From an uncultured Psychrobacter sp. (lineage in GTDB: Bacteria > Pseudomonadota > Gammaproteobacteria > Pseudomonadales > Moraxellaceae): DNA of 64,000 nucleotides. Position 1 is the first letter of the stretch, and the number at the start of each line of letters is the position of its first letter. The stretch is from contig CANLXO010000003.1 in NCBI GenBank assembly GCA_947495055.1, forward strand, positions 124,001 through 188,000, read 5' to 3'. Below, one piece after another: positions 34,758-44,008 of this stretch. Under the pieces are notes generated by a model. The model was not told the origin of the DNA. It ran no database searches and saw only the letters and a program-made list of their open reading frames with translations. Both the position numbers and the translations under genes were made by a program.

Positions 34758-35036
34758 TTATAAGACGTTTGACTTATTACCTGATGTCGCATTATTTTTG
34801 CTCGTGGTGCTTTTACTCATAGTACTTTTACTCGTAGTACTTTTACTCATAGTACTGCGCTGCGCCTGACGGACTTGTTGAATACCCAGCTGCTTGATAA
34901 GCGCTTGTCTTTGGCGGCGACTGTACCAGATAAATATCAGCATAGCGCCAACCGTAATCGCCCAGCACGACCAGACAAAAACGCCGTGATCGCCCATAGC
35001 GATAAACTCAGAAAAACTATAAAAATAAGGCTGCAT
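34758..35036 (-). CDS. ccmD: CcmD, small haem exporter subunit with repetitive tail
   Basis: A 92-residue protein with the CcmD core MGDHGVFVWSCWAITVGAML and a single helix followed by WYSRRQRQALIKQL, a typical positively charged end. CcmD stabilises CcmE on the CcmABC haem-release complex. The core fits a 55-65 residue CcmD; the remaining C-terminal part is a Ser/Thr/Lys repeat (SKSTTSKSTMSKS) coded by the 15-bp array at 34801-34860. The gene overlaps nothing and follows ccmC by 16 nt. Confidence 0.85.
   Translation of the reverse strand: MQPYFYSFSEFIAMGDHGVFVWSCWAITVGAMLIFIWYSRRQRQALIKQLGIQQVRQAQRSTMSKSTTSKSTMSKSTTSKNNATSGNKSNVL
34801..34860 (-). repeat. Four 15-bp in-frame tandem repeats in ccmD
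   Basis: Units at 34801, 34816, 34831 and 34846 share CTCRTAGTACTTTTA and encode (S-K-S-T-[TM]) repeats in the CcmD tail. Unit length is a multiple of three, so copy changes preserve the frame. Confidence 0.88.
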
Positions 35037-35052
35037 GTATTACCCTCGCAGG

Positions 35053-35841
35053 CTATTTGTGTTGACCACGTATGTATTCTTTGACCCAAGCTTTGCCTTG
35101 ATCGCGTTGCAAGATCAGCGTATTAGTACGATATATAGCAAGCGTGGCAACGAGCAAATAGCTACCGACTACCATAAGTAGTAGCGGCATCCACATATCC
35201 GCGGACATCTTTGGGGCTTCGGTCAACGTAAAGGTCGCCCCTTGGTGCAGGGTATTCCACCACTCAACCGAGTACTTGATGATCGGTAGATTGACTGCGC
35301 CGACGACGGACAAGATCGCAGCAGCTTTACCGCGATTGGCCGTGTGCTCAAACGCTGCAAACAATGCCATTACGCCTGCGTACAAAAACGCCAAAATCAA
35401 CATAGAGGTCAGACGCGCATCCCACACCCAGTAGGTGCCCCACGTGGGCTTAGCCCAGATAGATCCTGTCAGCAGGCTCAGCACACATAATAAAAACCCT
35501 ATCGGCGCTAGTGCTTGCGCAACCAGATTAGCGGTTTTTATTTTCCATACCAAATAAATCACCCCAAGTACCGCTAAAGCAAAGTAGATAGAGATGGCAA
35601 TACTCGCTGCCGGTACATGGATGAAAATAATGCGATAGCTGTTGCCTTGCAAGTAATCAGGCGGCGCAAAAGCCAAGCCCCAAACACTGCCAATAAGCAA
35701 AAATAAAGTGGCCAAAACACCCAACCACTTCACCCAAGGCGCAAAGGTGCGAAAGAACTGCTTAGTCCCTACTGTGGTCAAAAAGCCTTGCCAGATGCGC
35801 TGCCACAAGCTAGGAGATGAGACGTTATTTAAATTGGGCAT
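35053..35841 (-). CDS. ccmC: CcmC, haem transporter subunit
   Basis: A 262-residue membrane protein with six hydrophobic helices. The tryptophan-rich haem-handling motif is WGTYWVWDARLTSMLILAF, flanked by conserved His residues in IFIHVPAAS and EWWNTLHQGAT. CcmC presents haem to CcmE. I chose ATG at 35841, preceded by AGGTG, over an upstream GTG. It lies 147 nt after ccmB and 16 nt before ccmD. Confidence 0.95.
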   Translation of the reverse strand: MPNLNNVSSPSLWQRIWQGFLTTVGTKQFFRTFAPWVKWLGVLATLFLLIGSVWGLAFAPPDYLQGNSYRIIFIHVPAASIAISIYFALAVLGVIYLVWKIKTANLVAQALAPIGFLLCVLSLLTGSIWAKPTWGTYWVWDARLTSMLILAFLYAGVMALFAAFEHTANRGKAAAILSVVGAVNLPIIKYSVEWWNTLHQGATFTLTEAPKMSADMWMPLLLMVVGSYLLVATLAIYRTNTLILQRDQGKAWVKEYIRGQHK

Positions 35842-35997
35842 GTAGAACACCTATTACGTCTTGTAGTGATAAAAAGAGGTGTGTTGACAAGAGATATCAG
35901 AAGGCTACTCACATAAAAATGTATCGCTTCTTTTAGCGCTATTATAGCAAAGTTGTCAGTCGCCGCCATATGGTTAGTTTACCGATAGGGCAAATCA

Positions 35998-36753
35998 TCA
36001 GTTTAACCAAGACATCTTAAGCGTCAAAGCAATGACCCAAGGCGTCACTAATACCGAGACGATACTACCTGCTAATAGCAGCGCTAATACAGGCAAGCCA
36101 TTAAGACCAGTTGCAAATAGATCGACTGCGCCAGTCGCAAAGATTAATACGGGCAGCTGCATCGGTAGCGCAATCAGCGGCACGAGTACCGCGCCATTTT
36201 TGAGCGATAGCGTCAAGCTACTGGCGATAGCAGATAACATCAGCAGCATCGGACTACCTGCAATAATGGACGCCAGCAAAATACCCGCATCAAACCAGCT
36301 CAGTCCAAATAAAGGTACAGAAAGCAGGCTTAATACTGCGACGATACCACTACTAAACAGCCAGTGAATCGATAAGCGAATAAGTACCCATAAAGGCAAA
36401 GAGGCTTTTGCCACGACCAATTGCGCAAGCGTACCATTATCAAGTGCGGGCTTAAATAAACCATCAACGCCCATAACCAAAGACAACAAGGCGGCAATCC
36501 ACACCGCAGGCACGCCTAAGCGCTGCAAGAGCTGCGGCTCAGTACCGACCGATAGAGGAAATAAAGTAATGATGACTAAGAATAAAACCAAAGGATAAAG
36601 CCACTGCACTGCGCCTTGTTGCTTGACTTGCCATTCGCGTCGCCACAACTGCCCAAAGCTGATTTGACGCATAGCAATACTATTTGCTTGGCTATTTATG
36701 CGCCGCGTATCTGCATTAGTCACTAAAGGTTGTACTTGACCCTCTAACATCAT
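35998..36753 (-). CDS. ccmB: CcmB, haem exporter permease
   Basis: A 251-residue permease. The core begins at SFGQLWRREWQVKQQGAVQW, with LYPLVLFLVIITLFPLSVGTEP and ALLSLVMGVDGLFKPALDNGTLAQL as family hallmarks, and about six helices. CcmB with CcmA forms the ABC part of the haem-release complex. It is about 30 residues longer than usual because of a polar N-terminal extension; an internal Met at residue 28 could be the true start. It follows ccmA by 12 nt. Confidence 0.93.
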   Translation of the reverse strand: MMLEGQVQPLVTNADTRRINSQANSIAMRQISFGQLWRREWQVKQQGAVQWLYPLVLFLVIITLFPLSVGTEPQLLQRLGVPAVWIAALLSLVMGVDGLFKPALDNGTLAQLVVAKASLPLWVLIRLSIHWLFSSGIVAVLSLLSVPLFGLSWFDAGILLASIIAGSPMLLMLSAIASSLTLSLKNGAVLVPLIALPMQLPVLIFATGAVDLFATGLNGLPVLALLLAGSIVSVLVTPWVIALTLKMSWLN

Positions 36754-36765
36754 ACATCCCTTTAC

Positions 36766-37425
36766 TTAAACCATGGACTCTGACAAGTCGAGCACGTGAT
36801 CGGCGACGCCAACCGATTGATGGCTGGTCATGAGTATCGACCCTCCTGCCGCTGCAAACTTGCATAATCTGTGCTCCATTCGCGCCACCATATCCACATC
36901 TAATGCGGTAAAGGGTTCATCAAGTAGCCACAGCGGCGTCATCTGTGGCGTTAACAAATACAGCCGAGCTAAGGTAATGCGCCGCGTCTGCCCTGCAGAT
37001 AGATGACTTGAGCTCAATGCCTCAAACCCTTGCAACCCGACCCATTCTAATGCCTCATCAACCTCAGCGAGCGTTGGTGATACGCCATACAAATTAAGCA
37101 AAAACGTCAGATTCTGTGCCACAGTCAGGCTTGAATGAATGCCTAATTGGTGCGAGACATAGAGCGGCTGCACAGGCAGCCCTGCTTGACCTTGGTAATG
37201 CACCGCACCTGTTAACACGGGTAACAGCCCCGCTAGTTGCATTAGTAGCGTCGTCTTTCCCGTACCATTAGCCCCTATCAGATGGCAAATACTACCCGCC
37301 GCCAGCTCAAGATTTACCCCAACGCATAACGGCAACTCACCACGCTGGACGGTTAGATCCTCAAGCGTTAATGTAGTCATATTGGTATCAGAATCAGCTA
37401 AAGAATGCACAGGCAAAGCGGTCAT
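36766..37425 (-). CDS. ccmA: CcmA, haem exporter ATP-binding protein
   Basis: A 219-residue ABC ATPase: Walker A GANGTGKTT near residue 48, signature LSAGQTRRITLARL, Walker B LWLLDEPFTALD and H-loop MTSHQ. ATP hydrolysis releases holo-CcmE from CcmC. I place the start at ATG 37425 (AAGAGA upstream); an internal Met at 37380 would give the usual 204 residues. First gene of the ccmABCDE run, divergent from the unknown gene at 37572. Confidence 0.93.
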   Translation of the reverse strand: MTALPVHSLADSDTNMTTLTLEDLTVQRGELPLCVGVNLELAAGSICHLIGANGTGKTTLLMQLAGLLPVLTGAVHYQGQAGLPVQPLYVSHQLGIHSSLTVAQNLTFLLNLYGVSPTLAEVDEALEWVGLQGFEALSSSHLSAGQTRRITLARLYLLTPQMTPLWLLDEPFTALDVDMVARMEHRLCKFAAAGGSILMTSHQSVGVADHVLDLSESMV

Positions 37426-37571
37426 CAAGATCTCTTATTATTTATCCGTTATAAGCGCGTATTGATTAAAGCGCATACATCTATTACAACAATAATCAGC
37501 ACAAACCGTGCGTCCGTTCATGGCATAATCTAACATTATAACAAATTGTTGACTACTAGGCCTTAAAACAT

Positions 37572-38633
37572 ATGCAAAGCACCTTTATCGAAACACCCTC
37601 GTCTACCACAAACGACTTAGCAAACCTTGCAAGTATAGACGGCTTGATACAGGCACAAGTCACCTTTATGCAAGAGTGGTTACGCGGGCAGGCTGAGCCA
37701 CTAGCGCTTGAGGCCTGGCACTGGCTCGCCGCGCAGCCCATGAGCCGCTATATCAATAGTGAGGATATCCAGCGCTTAATCAACAACTGGCTTCTCACCC
37801 ATCCGCTTAGTGATGTGATGCGCCAAGATATTCGCGATATTATGCATACGGTGATGTATCATCCCGTCAATGACAATATGCCGCTACGTGAGCTGGTCGA
37901 TGATACCCAAATCGAGACTCTTGCCACTTATATCGGCAGTCACGATGAGCAGCGTAATGCTTTGATTCACAGCTTTATCGGTAATGAAGCATTCGCTGAG
38001 CTGCTGACGCAAACACTGTATCATGCTATCAATGATTTTATGGAGACGACGCTTGATAAAGCGGGCGGCGTGGGTAAGCTTATGAAAATGGGCCGCAGCT
38101 CGTTTGAAAAAGCCACTAATAGCAATCTCGATGGAAAACTGCAAACTTACTTGCATCGCAATATCAAAGATTTGACTCGCCGCGCTGAGAGCAATGCTAA
38201 GGCGCACTTATCAAACGAAGAAGTCACGCGTATGCTAACAACAGGCTGGGCGCGCATCAAAGACAAGCCAGTCAGCGAGCTACAGACTTATCTCAGCGAC
38301 GAGCCAAATCACAGCAGTATCGATCATATCGAAGCAAGCCTCCAGCAGAGCTATAACCGCCTGCGTATATCGCCCTATCTGCACAGTTTGATAGCCGCGA
38401 GCATAGAGACGTGGTATAGCAATCATCAAGAGGATACTTTTGCTACTTTGGCGAGCAGCTTACATATCGATGCGCAAGCAGTAGCACAAGGTAGCCAAGC
38501 TCTACTACCCCTTGCTCATGATGCTATTGACAGCCCTTGGTTTAGTGCGCATATCAGCCAGATGCTGCAAGCTTTTTATGCTCAAGATGCTATTAAGAGT
38601 AGTTTGGCGAATGGGCTTGGGTCTGATAGTTAA
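37572..38633 (+). CDS. Unknown soluble helical protein of 353 residues
   Basis: I do not recognise this protein. It is rich in charged and alpha-helical segments, has no signal peptide and only weakly hydrophobic stretches. Segments include FMQEWLRGQAEPLALEAW, LIHSFIGNEAFAELLTQTLY, GGVGKLMKMGRSSFEKATN and LSNEEVTRMLTTGWARIKD. The central KLMKMGRSSFEKA part and the following basic LHRNIKDLTRRAES suggest an interaction surface. It is followed after 65 nt by a YbjN-like gene in the same direction and is divergent from ccmA. Codon use looks like the neighbours, so it is probably a lineage-conserved housekeeping accessory rather than foreign DNA. Confidence 0.7.
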   Translation: MQSTFIETPSSTTNDLANLASIDGLIQAQVTFMQEWLRGQAEPLALEAWHWLAAQPMSRYINSEDIQRLINNWLLTHPLSDVMRQDIRDIMHTVMYHPVNDNMPLRELVDDTQIETLATYIGSHDEQRNALIHSFIGNEAFAELLTQTLYHAINDFMETTLDKAGGVGKLMKMGRSSFEKATNSNLDGKLQTYLHRNIKDLTRRAESNAKAHLSNEEVTRMLTTGWARIKDKPVSELQTYLSDEPNHSSIDHIEASLQQSYNRLRISPYLHSLIAASIETWYSNHQEDTFATLASSLHIDAQAVAQGSQALLPLAHDAIDSPWFSAHISQMLQAFYAQDAIKSSLANGLGSDS

Positions 38634-38698
38634 GATCAGTAATCGCTTGCTCTTTACCTTTTATTTATTGTTCACTATAACCAGTCATACCTGTAATT

Positions 38699-39400
38699 AT
38701 GAGCCAAGACAACAAACTCAGCTTATGGCAAAAACTCAAACGGTTATTGACCTCGCCTGCGCCGCAGCCTGTTTATAGTGATGAGGCGCAAACGCCTGAG
38801 ACAGGACTGGGTCGTGAAACGGGACACAGCAGTGAAAAAAAGCCTAAGATATCTTTAGTGAAATCGCGCCCTACTACTCCTATCGTCGATACCATCAAGC
38901 AGTTTTTGCAGAGCAAACAGTGGCATTATACGTATTATCGTCCTAGGGCTGATGATACTCAGCAGTCGCATCATTTGTCCTTGCGTATGCGTAACGGTCG
39001 CCTCGACTGCGGATATCTATTTCGCATACAAGAGACAAACGCTTTACTCGCCGTTTATGGTATTTTGCCCTTTGTGATTCCTGAGAGTCATCAAAGCGCG
39101 GCGATGCTACTGATCACCCAAATTAACTACGACATGATCATAGGTAATCTGGAGATGGACGTCAATGATGGCGAGATACGCTTTAAGAGTGCTATCGATG
39201 TCGAGGCTGTTGGCATAAACGATACTATTATTGAGCAACTGCTGCAAAGCGTCGTGGCAATGACGACCGTATCCTTTGAGATCTTTGATGACTTACTCAA
39301 CTTTGAGAATCCCAGCGAGGACATGCAAACTTTACTGCTAGAGCTGCGGCAACAATCAGACGCTAGAACCTTTTATTTACCGACGCAGTTTGTGCAGTAG
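38699..39400 (+). CDS. YbjN domain-containing protein
   Basis: A 233-residue cytoplasmic protein. After a polar N-terminus of about 55 residues, the YbjN domain covers IVDTIKQFLQSKQWHYTY, HHLSLRMRNGRLDCGYLF, ILPFVIPESHQSAAMLLI and GNLEMDVNDGEIRFKSAIDV. YbjN proteins are structurally like type III secretion chaperones and influence motility and stress traits, but their biochemical role is unsettled. Likely co-transcribed with the gene before it and possibly with the deacetylase after it (80 nt). Confidence 0.75.
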   Translation: MSQDNKLSLWQKLKRLLTSPAPQPVYSDEAQTPETGLGRETGHSSEKKPKISLVKSRPTTPIVDTIKQFLQSKQWHYTYYRPRADDTQQSHHLSLRMRNGRLDCGYLFRIQETNALLAVYGILPFVIPESHQSAAMLLITQINYDMIIGNLEMDVNDGEIRFKSAIDVEAVGINDTIIEQLLQSVVAMTTVSFEIFDDLLNFENPSEDMQTLLLELRQQSDARTFYLPTQFVQ

Positions 39401-39480
39401 TTATTTATAAATGAATAGCGTCCTTTATTATTCTAAATGCGCCAAAATCCTTTTTTTGAAACCGAAAATTCTTAAACATT

Positions 39481-40410
39481 ATGCTAAAAATTGCCTACTC
39501 CGATATCTTTCGCTACTCGGTGCCTGACAAGCACCGCTTTCCTATGCAAAAATATACTATGATTCCTGAGCGCCTGCTGCGTGAGGGTACAATCACCACC
39601 GATAATTTCTTTGCACCCAAGCGCTTGAGTGAAGATGAGATTTTGACTACGCATACAGCCGAGTATTGGCACAAACTCAAGACCCAAACCTTAACGCGTA
39701 AAGAGGCGCGTCCGATCGGGTTTGAGATGACGCCTGAACTGGTAGATCGTGGTCGTCATATTGCTCATGCCACTTATGAATGTGCGCGGTTTGCCCAGCA
39801 GTATGGTGTGGCAATGAATGTTGCAGGCGGTACGCATCATGCCTTTGCCGATCATGGTGAGGGCTTTTGTGTGCTCAACGATGTCTGTATCGCCAGCAAC
39901 TTACTGCTTAATCGCGGACAGGCAAAAAAGATCTTGATCGTAGATTTGGACGTCCATCAGGGCAATGGTAATGCCAGTATCATGGCGGATGAGCCACGCG
40001 TTTTTGTCTTTAGTATGCATGGCGCCAAAAACTATCCGTTTCGTAAAGAGGTCTCTGATTTGGATATCGAATTTGCCAACGATACAGGCGATGAGGATTA
40101 TCTACAGGTGCTGCATGAGACCCTGCCGCGTTTAATCCGTGATGTCGCACCCGATATGATCTTTTATCAGTCAGCGGTAGATGTATTGGCAACGGACAAA
40201 CTTGGTAAGCTTGGACTGACCCAAGCAGGATGCATGGTGCGCGACGAGTACGTCTTGCGTCAAGCAAAGGCCGCCAATATTCCAGTGGCTATCGTCATGG
40301 GTGGCGGCTATTCAGAGGATATCGAGGATGTGGTCGAGGCGCATTGCAATACCTTTCGTATCGCGCAGCAGATTTACTTTGATAAAACCACTCAATACAA
40401 CGAGGCTTAA
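39481..40410 (+). CDS. Histone deacetylase-family protein (class II-like)
   Basis: A 309-residue zinc hydrolase of the HDAC/AcuC superfamily. Active-site motifs are GGTHHAFADHGEGFCVLND near residue 115 (the His-His pair), IVDLDVHQGNGNA near 158 (metal ligands Asp and His) and MGGGYSED near 273. Bacterial members deacetylate proteins, polyamines or small acyl-amides; the substrate here is unknown. Followed after 41 nt by the DUF2905 gene. Confidence 0.9.
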   Translation: MLKIAYSDIFRYSVPDKHRFPMQKYTMIPERLLREGTITTDNFFAPKRLSEDEILTTHTAEYWHKLKTQTLTRKEARPIGFEMTPELVDRGRHIAHATYECARFAQQYGVAMNVAGGTHHAFADHGEGFCVLNDVCIASNLLLNRGQAKKILIVDLDVHQGNGNASIMADEPRVFVFSMHGAKNYPFRKEVSDLDIEFANDTGDEDYLQVLHETLPRLIRDVAPDMIFYQSAVDVLATDKLGKLGLTQAGCMVRDEYVLRQAKAANIPVAIVMGGGYSEDIEDVVEAHCNTFRIAQQIYFDKTTQYNEA

Positions 40411-40451
40411 GAACAAGGTTATAAAAGAGGGCTAAAAAAGGAGTCGTTATT

Positions 40452-40658
40452 ATGGCAAAAATAGTCATTCTTATTGGTATTTTACTCGTGGTCATCGGCG
40501 TTATTTGGCTGCTATTTCCAAGTATGTTTTCTTGGATTGGTAACATGCCAGGAGATATCAGGCACACCTCAGGCAATACCCGCGTGTATTTCCCGATTGT
40601 CTCTATGATTATCATAAGTATAGTAGCGACTATCGTTTTAAACTTATTTAATCGCTAA
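40452..40658 (+). CDS. DUF2905 small membrane protein
   Basis: A 68-residue protein with two transmembrane helices. The family motif is the GNMPGDIRHTSGNTRVYFPI loop between them (usual form PGDI...N...YFP). A strong AAAGGAG site precedes the ATG. Function is unknown; it likely shares a transcript with the deacetylase gene. Confidence 0.85.
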   Translation: MAKIVILIGILLVVIGVIWLLFPSMFSWIGNMPGDIRHTSGNTRVYFPIVSMIIISIVATIVLNLFNR

Positions 40659-40708
40659 AGGTATCGTTAAAAGCATCGTTGAATAGTGACAATTAAAAAA
40701 CCTGCTAA

Positions 40709-41491
40709 CTACAAAAACGCCATAACGCCCTGCCAGCCTACCCGCAACCCAAGTACTGTCAAAATGATTAAAATAAGCTGACGAAAACGCGCTTGTGGCA
40801 GGTAACGACGCATACGAATACCGATCAATAGCGCGACAACGGACAAAACGCTAAGTAGCGCAATCAATTGCCACTCTGCGCGGCTTAACGCCATGATAGG
40901 CTCACGCAGGACGATAATTTGCGCGACTTTTCCTAATAGATAACACATGTTGCCAACTTTGGCGATGGTGTTTTTATCGTCGCTGGCAGACAACAGATAC
41001 ATCATCAATATAGTCGACATAGCATTGGTCGAGCCGCCGATAATACCTGCGCTAAATCCCACGATAATCAGCACAGGCTTGGTATTAGGTAGCGTGATTT
41101 GCTTGCCAAGTAAGCTGCTGATCACGTAATAGCCAATCACCGCCGCTAGCAGCAGCAGAATATAAGCGCTATCAATCCAAAGCAGTAACTGAGCGCCCAA
41201 GATACTCCCAAGCAAACTGGTTAACGCAAGCAGCCAATAGCGCTTGCCGTAATAAATAAAGTTTTGCCAAACAGTGCGCCCGCCACCCGCCAGCCATGTC
41301 ATTGCATTGAGTAATAAGGAGGGGAAAATCACGAGGACAATGGCATACGGCAACGGATATAGACTAGCCAAGGCCGTGGTCGTCACTAGCGTCACGCCCA
41401 AGCCGCTTATGCCATGTAGCAGTGATGCCAGCGCAAAAATCACCAGCAACAATAGCATCTGCATGCTGTCGCTATCGACCGCGGCTGTCAT
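40709..41491 (-). CDS. TauE/SafE (TSUP) family anion exporter
   Basis: A 260-residue membrane protein with about eight helices. Repeats of the TSUP type are visible: SLLHGISGLGVTLVTTTALA near the N-terminus and VGFSAGIIGGSTNAMSTILM in the second half, each with the G-x-G-G/S turn. TSUP proteins export sulfite, sulfonates or other organic anions. Single gene convergent with DUF2905 and downstream, on the same strand, of coaBC. The substrate cannot be told. Confidence 0.88.
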   Translation of the reverse strand: MTAAVDSDSMQMLLLLVIFALASLLHGISGLGVTLVTTTALASLYPLPYAIVLVIFPSLLLNAMTWLAGGGRTVWQNFIYYGKRYWLLALTSLLGSILGAQLLLWIDSAYILLLLAAVIGYYVISSLLGKQITLPNTKPVLIIVGFSAGIIGGSTNAMSTILMMYLLSASDDKNTIAKVGNMCYLLGKVAQIIVLREPIMALSRAEWQLIALLSVLSVVALLIGIRMRRYLPQARFRQLILIILTVLGLRVGWQGVMAFL

Positions 41492-41555
41492 AGTGCTAAG
41501 ACCATAGTGCTATGACCCTAGTGCTAAAAGGAAGGCGACTGTAGTGACAATATTA

Positions 41556-42926
41556 CTAGCCATGCCTGCACTGCCAGAGGGTCTCACCAATGATGGTAGT
41601 GAGCTGCTTTGCAATATCATCTTTACTGGCTTTGTCTAAGCTTATCGCCTCGCGCTCATAGTCTTTGGCAAAAAACACCTGCATAGCATTATCGTCACTC
41701 GCAAAACCGATATCTGCGCGTGAGACATCATTACAGGCGATGATATCTAAGTCTTTGGCGACCAGCTTGCCGCGCGCGTAGTGCTCGACGTCTTGCGTCT
41801 CAGCAGCAAATCCCACTACGAATAGCTCAGGATGAGAAAGAGAGATCGTCGCTAAAATATCAGGGTTTTTGACTAGGCTTAGCGTCATGGCGTCTTGGGT
41901 TTTTTTGATCTTTTGCGGCGCGGCTTCCTCAGTACGATAATCAGCCACAGCGGCGGTGGCGATAAAAATATCAGCTAAACGTGTACCGTTATTGTCGTGC
42001 GTATTGTTATCGATTTCTACATCATCACAGTCGCAGTCTCCGTGCTCATGAAGATGAGCGTGCGCGGCATGATCTTGCTGATCTAAATCTGATGTCTTGT
42101 TTATAGTCGCTATCGCGCTATGCGTCCCCTCAACACACTGCTGCGCAGCGACGAGCATGTCTTTTGCCGACAGCACATCGATACGCGTAACACCCAGCGG
42201 CGTCGGTAGCGCTACCTTGCCACCTGCAATTAGAACGACCTTGGCACCTGCGTATTGACATGCTTGCGCCAAAGCAAAACCCATCTTGCCTGATGAGTGA
42301 TTGGACAAATAACGTACTGGATCTATCGCCTCAACGGTTGGGCCTGCGGTGATGACCACGCGCTTACCCGTGAGCAGTTGCGGAATACGTCTTTGGGCGT
42401 TAAATAGTAGCACCTCGCTAAGCAGCTGCTCAGGCTCAGGCAATCGCCCAGCGCCCACATCGCCGCACGCTTGCTCGCCGCTCGCAGGATCGATGATATG
42501 ATAATTCATATCGCGTAGGGTCTGTATATTGAGACTGACCGCAGGATGCGCCCACATCTGCTGATTCATCGCAGGCGCTATGATGACAGAGGCTGTTGTC
42601 GCTAGGCACACCGTCGTGAGCAAATCATCTGCCATCCCCATCGCTAGGCGTGCCAGCGTATTGGCAGACGCAGGAGCGATAATGACCAGATCGGCCCATT
42701 TGGCCAGTTCAATATGACCCATACCCGCCTCAGCCTCTTCATCAAGTAATGAGGTATGCACCTCGTTACCTGTCAAGGCCTGCAAGGTTAATGGCGTGAT
42801 AAAGGCCTGCGCGCCAGTTGTCATAATGACGCGCACCTCAAACCCCGCTTTGATTAAAAGACGAGCGAAAAAGGCAGATTTGTAAGCGGCAATACCGCCA
42901 GTAATGGCGAGGACAATATTTGACAT
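41556..42926 (-). CDS. coaBC: CoaBC: phosphopantothenoylcysteine decarboxylase / phosphopantothenate-cysteine ligase
   Basis: A 456-residue bifunctional coenzyme A biosynthesis enzyme; ATG at 42926 is preferred to the TTG two codons earlier. The CoaC half has IVLAITGGIAAYKSAFFARL, the TTGAQAF loop, ASANTLARLAMGMADDLL and APAMNQQMW; the CoaB half has VVITAGPTVEAIDPVRYLSN, SSGKMGFALA and IATAAVADYR, then KIKK and VGFAAET. Between SAKDMLVAAQQCVE and the AAVADYR motif (about residues 275-310) is an extra segment rich in His, Asp and Cys (HAAHAHLHEHGDCDCDD), which standard CoaBC of about 400 residues lacks. Divergent from radC, a common arrangement. Confidence 0.93.
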   Translation of the reverse strand: MSNIVLAITGGIAAYKSAFFARLLIKAGFEVRVIMTTGAQAFITPLTLQALTGNEVHTSLLDEEAEAGMGHIELAKWADLVIIAPASANTLARLAMGMADDLLTTVCLATTASVIIAPAMNQQMWAHPAVSLNIQTLRDMNYHIIDPASGEQACGDVGAGRLPEPEQLLSEVLLFNAQRRIPQLLTGKRVVITAGPTVEAIDPVRYLSNHSSGKMGFALAQACQYAGAKVVLIAGGKVALPTPLGVTRIDVLSAKDMLVAAQQCVEGTHSAIATINKTSDLDQQDHAAHAHLHEHGDCDCDDVEIDNNTHDNNGTRLADIFIATAAVADYRTEEAAPQKIKKTQDAMTLSLVKNPDILATISLSHPELFVVGFAAETQDVEHYARGKLVAKDLDIIACNDVSRADIGFASDDNAMQVFFAKDYEREAISLDKASKDDIAKQLTTIIGETLWQCRHG

Positions 42927-43067
42927 AAGCAAGTCATCAATAAGTAAATGAGTGTAAAGGACAAAAATGGTTCATATAGTAACAATTATGCGCTAAATTA
43001 GATAAGGTTTTGCGTACTTAAAACGACGAACCTCTATTTAGGACAAAAAAGCAAACAAGGAAGCATA

Positions 43068-43751
43068 ATGGCGATTAAAGACTGGCATGAAGATGATAGG
43101 CCGCGTGAGAAGCTGCTCAAATTTGGTGCCGCGCACTTATCAGATGCTGAAATATTAGCAATATTTTTGCGTACGGGCACGCCCTCGCAGTCCGCTATTG
43201 AGCTGGCACGCTCCTTGATTGATCACTTTGGTAGTCTAGCAGAACTCTTGGCTGCGCCCAAAGAGACGGTACTTGCCTGTCACGGTATCGGACCTGCCAA
43301 ATACGCGCAAATCCTAGCATCCTTAGAGATGGGTACGCGCTATTTAGATAGTAAACTCAAAACGGGTCAAGCACTGGGTCGCTCGCAAGTGGTCAAGGAC
43401 TATATCAGCACCCAACTGCGCGGCGAGCATCGTGAAGTGTTTGCTGTACTTTGTCTCGATAATGCGCTCAACCTTCTCAACTTTGAGATACTCTTCACAG
43501 GCGGTATCTCGTCTTGCTCTGTATGTATCAAGCATGTACTGCGTCATGCGCTCAGTCATGCTGCCAGTCAGCTTATCATCGCTCACAATCATCCACACAC
43601 CGGCGCTGCACCCTCAAATGCGGACAATCTACTAACTTCTGAGCTCAAAAAAGCTTGTGATTTGCTAGATTTATCTCTAATAGATCACATTATCGTCGGT
43701 CGCAATGAAACCTTATCTTATGCAGAGAGTAGTCTGGCGCCGTTTTATTAA
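43068..43751 (+). CDS. radC: RadC family protein (JAB/MPN domain)
   Basis: A 227-residue protein of normal RadC length. A helix-hairpin-helix lies near residues 38-85 (LLAAPKETVLACHGIGPAKY), and the C-terminal JAMM metalloprotease-like motif HNHPHTGAAPSNAD is near residue 172, with an upstream Glu in REVFAVLCLD. Originally linked to DNA repair, its role is uncertain. AAGGA precedes the ATG. Located divergently from coaBC, as in many proteobacteria. Confidence 0.93.
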   Translation: MAIKDWHEDDRPREKLLKFGAAHLSDAEILAIFLRTGTPSQSAIELARSLIDHFGSLAELLAAPKETVLACHGIGPAKYAQILASLEMGTRYLDSKLKTGQALGRSQVVKDYISTQLRGEHREVFAVLCLDNALNLLNFEILFTGGISSCSVCIKHVLRHALSHAASQLIIAHNHPHTGAAPSNADNLLTSELKKACDLLDLSLIDHIIVGRNETLSYAESSLAPFY

Positions 43752-44008
43752 AATTTACTTACATTTTTAATGTCACCCAAAATAGCAATTAACGGGGCAT
43801 CATATTGACTAAAAAGCCTTACAGCTATTGGCATCCGTCTTTATCGATACATATCCTCGACATAGCGTTGCATTTTATCTATTGATAGTTGTCAAGAAGG
43901 CTTTCATAGTAGAAGCTATATTTGTGTAAGTAATTTGTAGACTCTATACCTTCTTAACAGTCTTTACTATTTACTATACCTATTCTTGCTATCAAAAAGG
44001 AGACAGTC

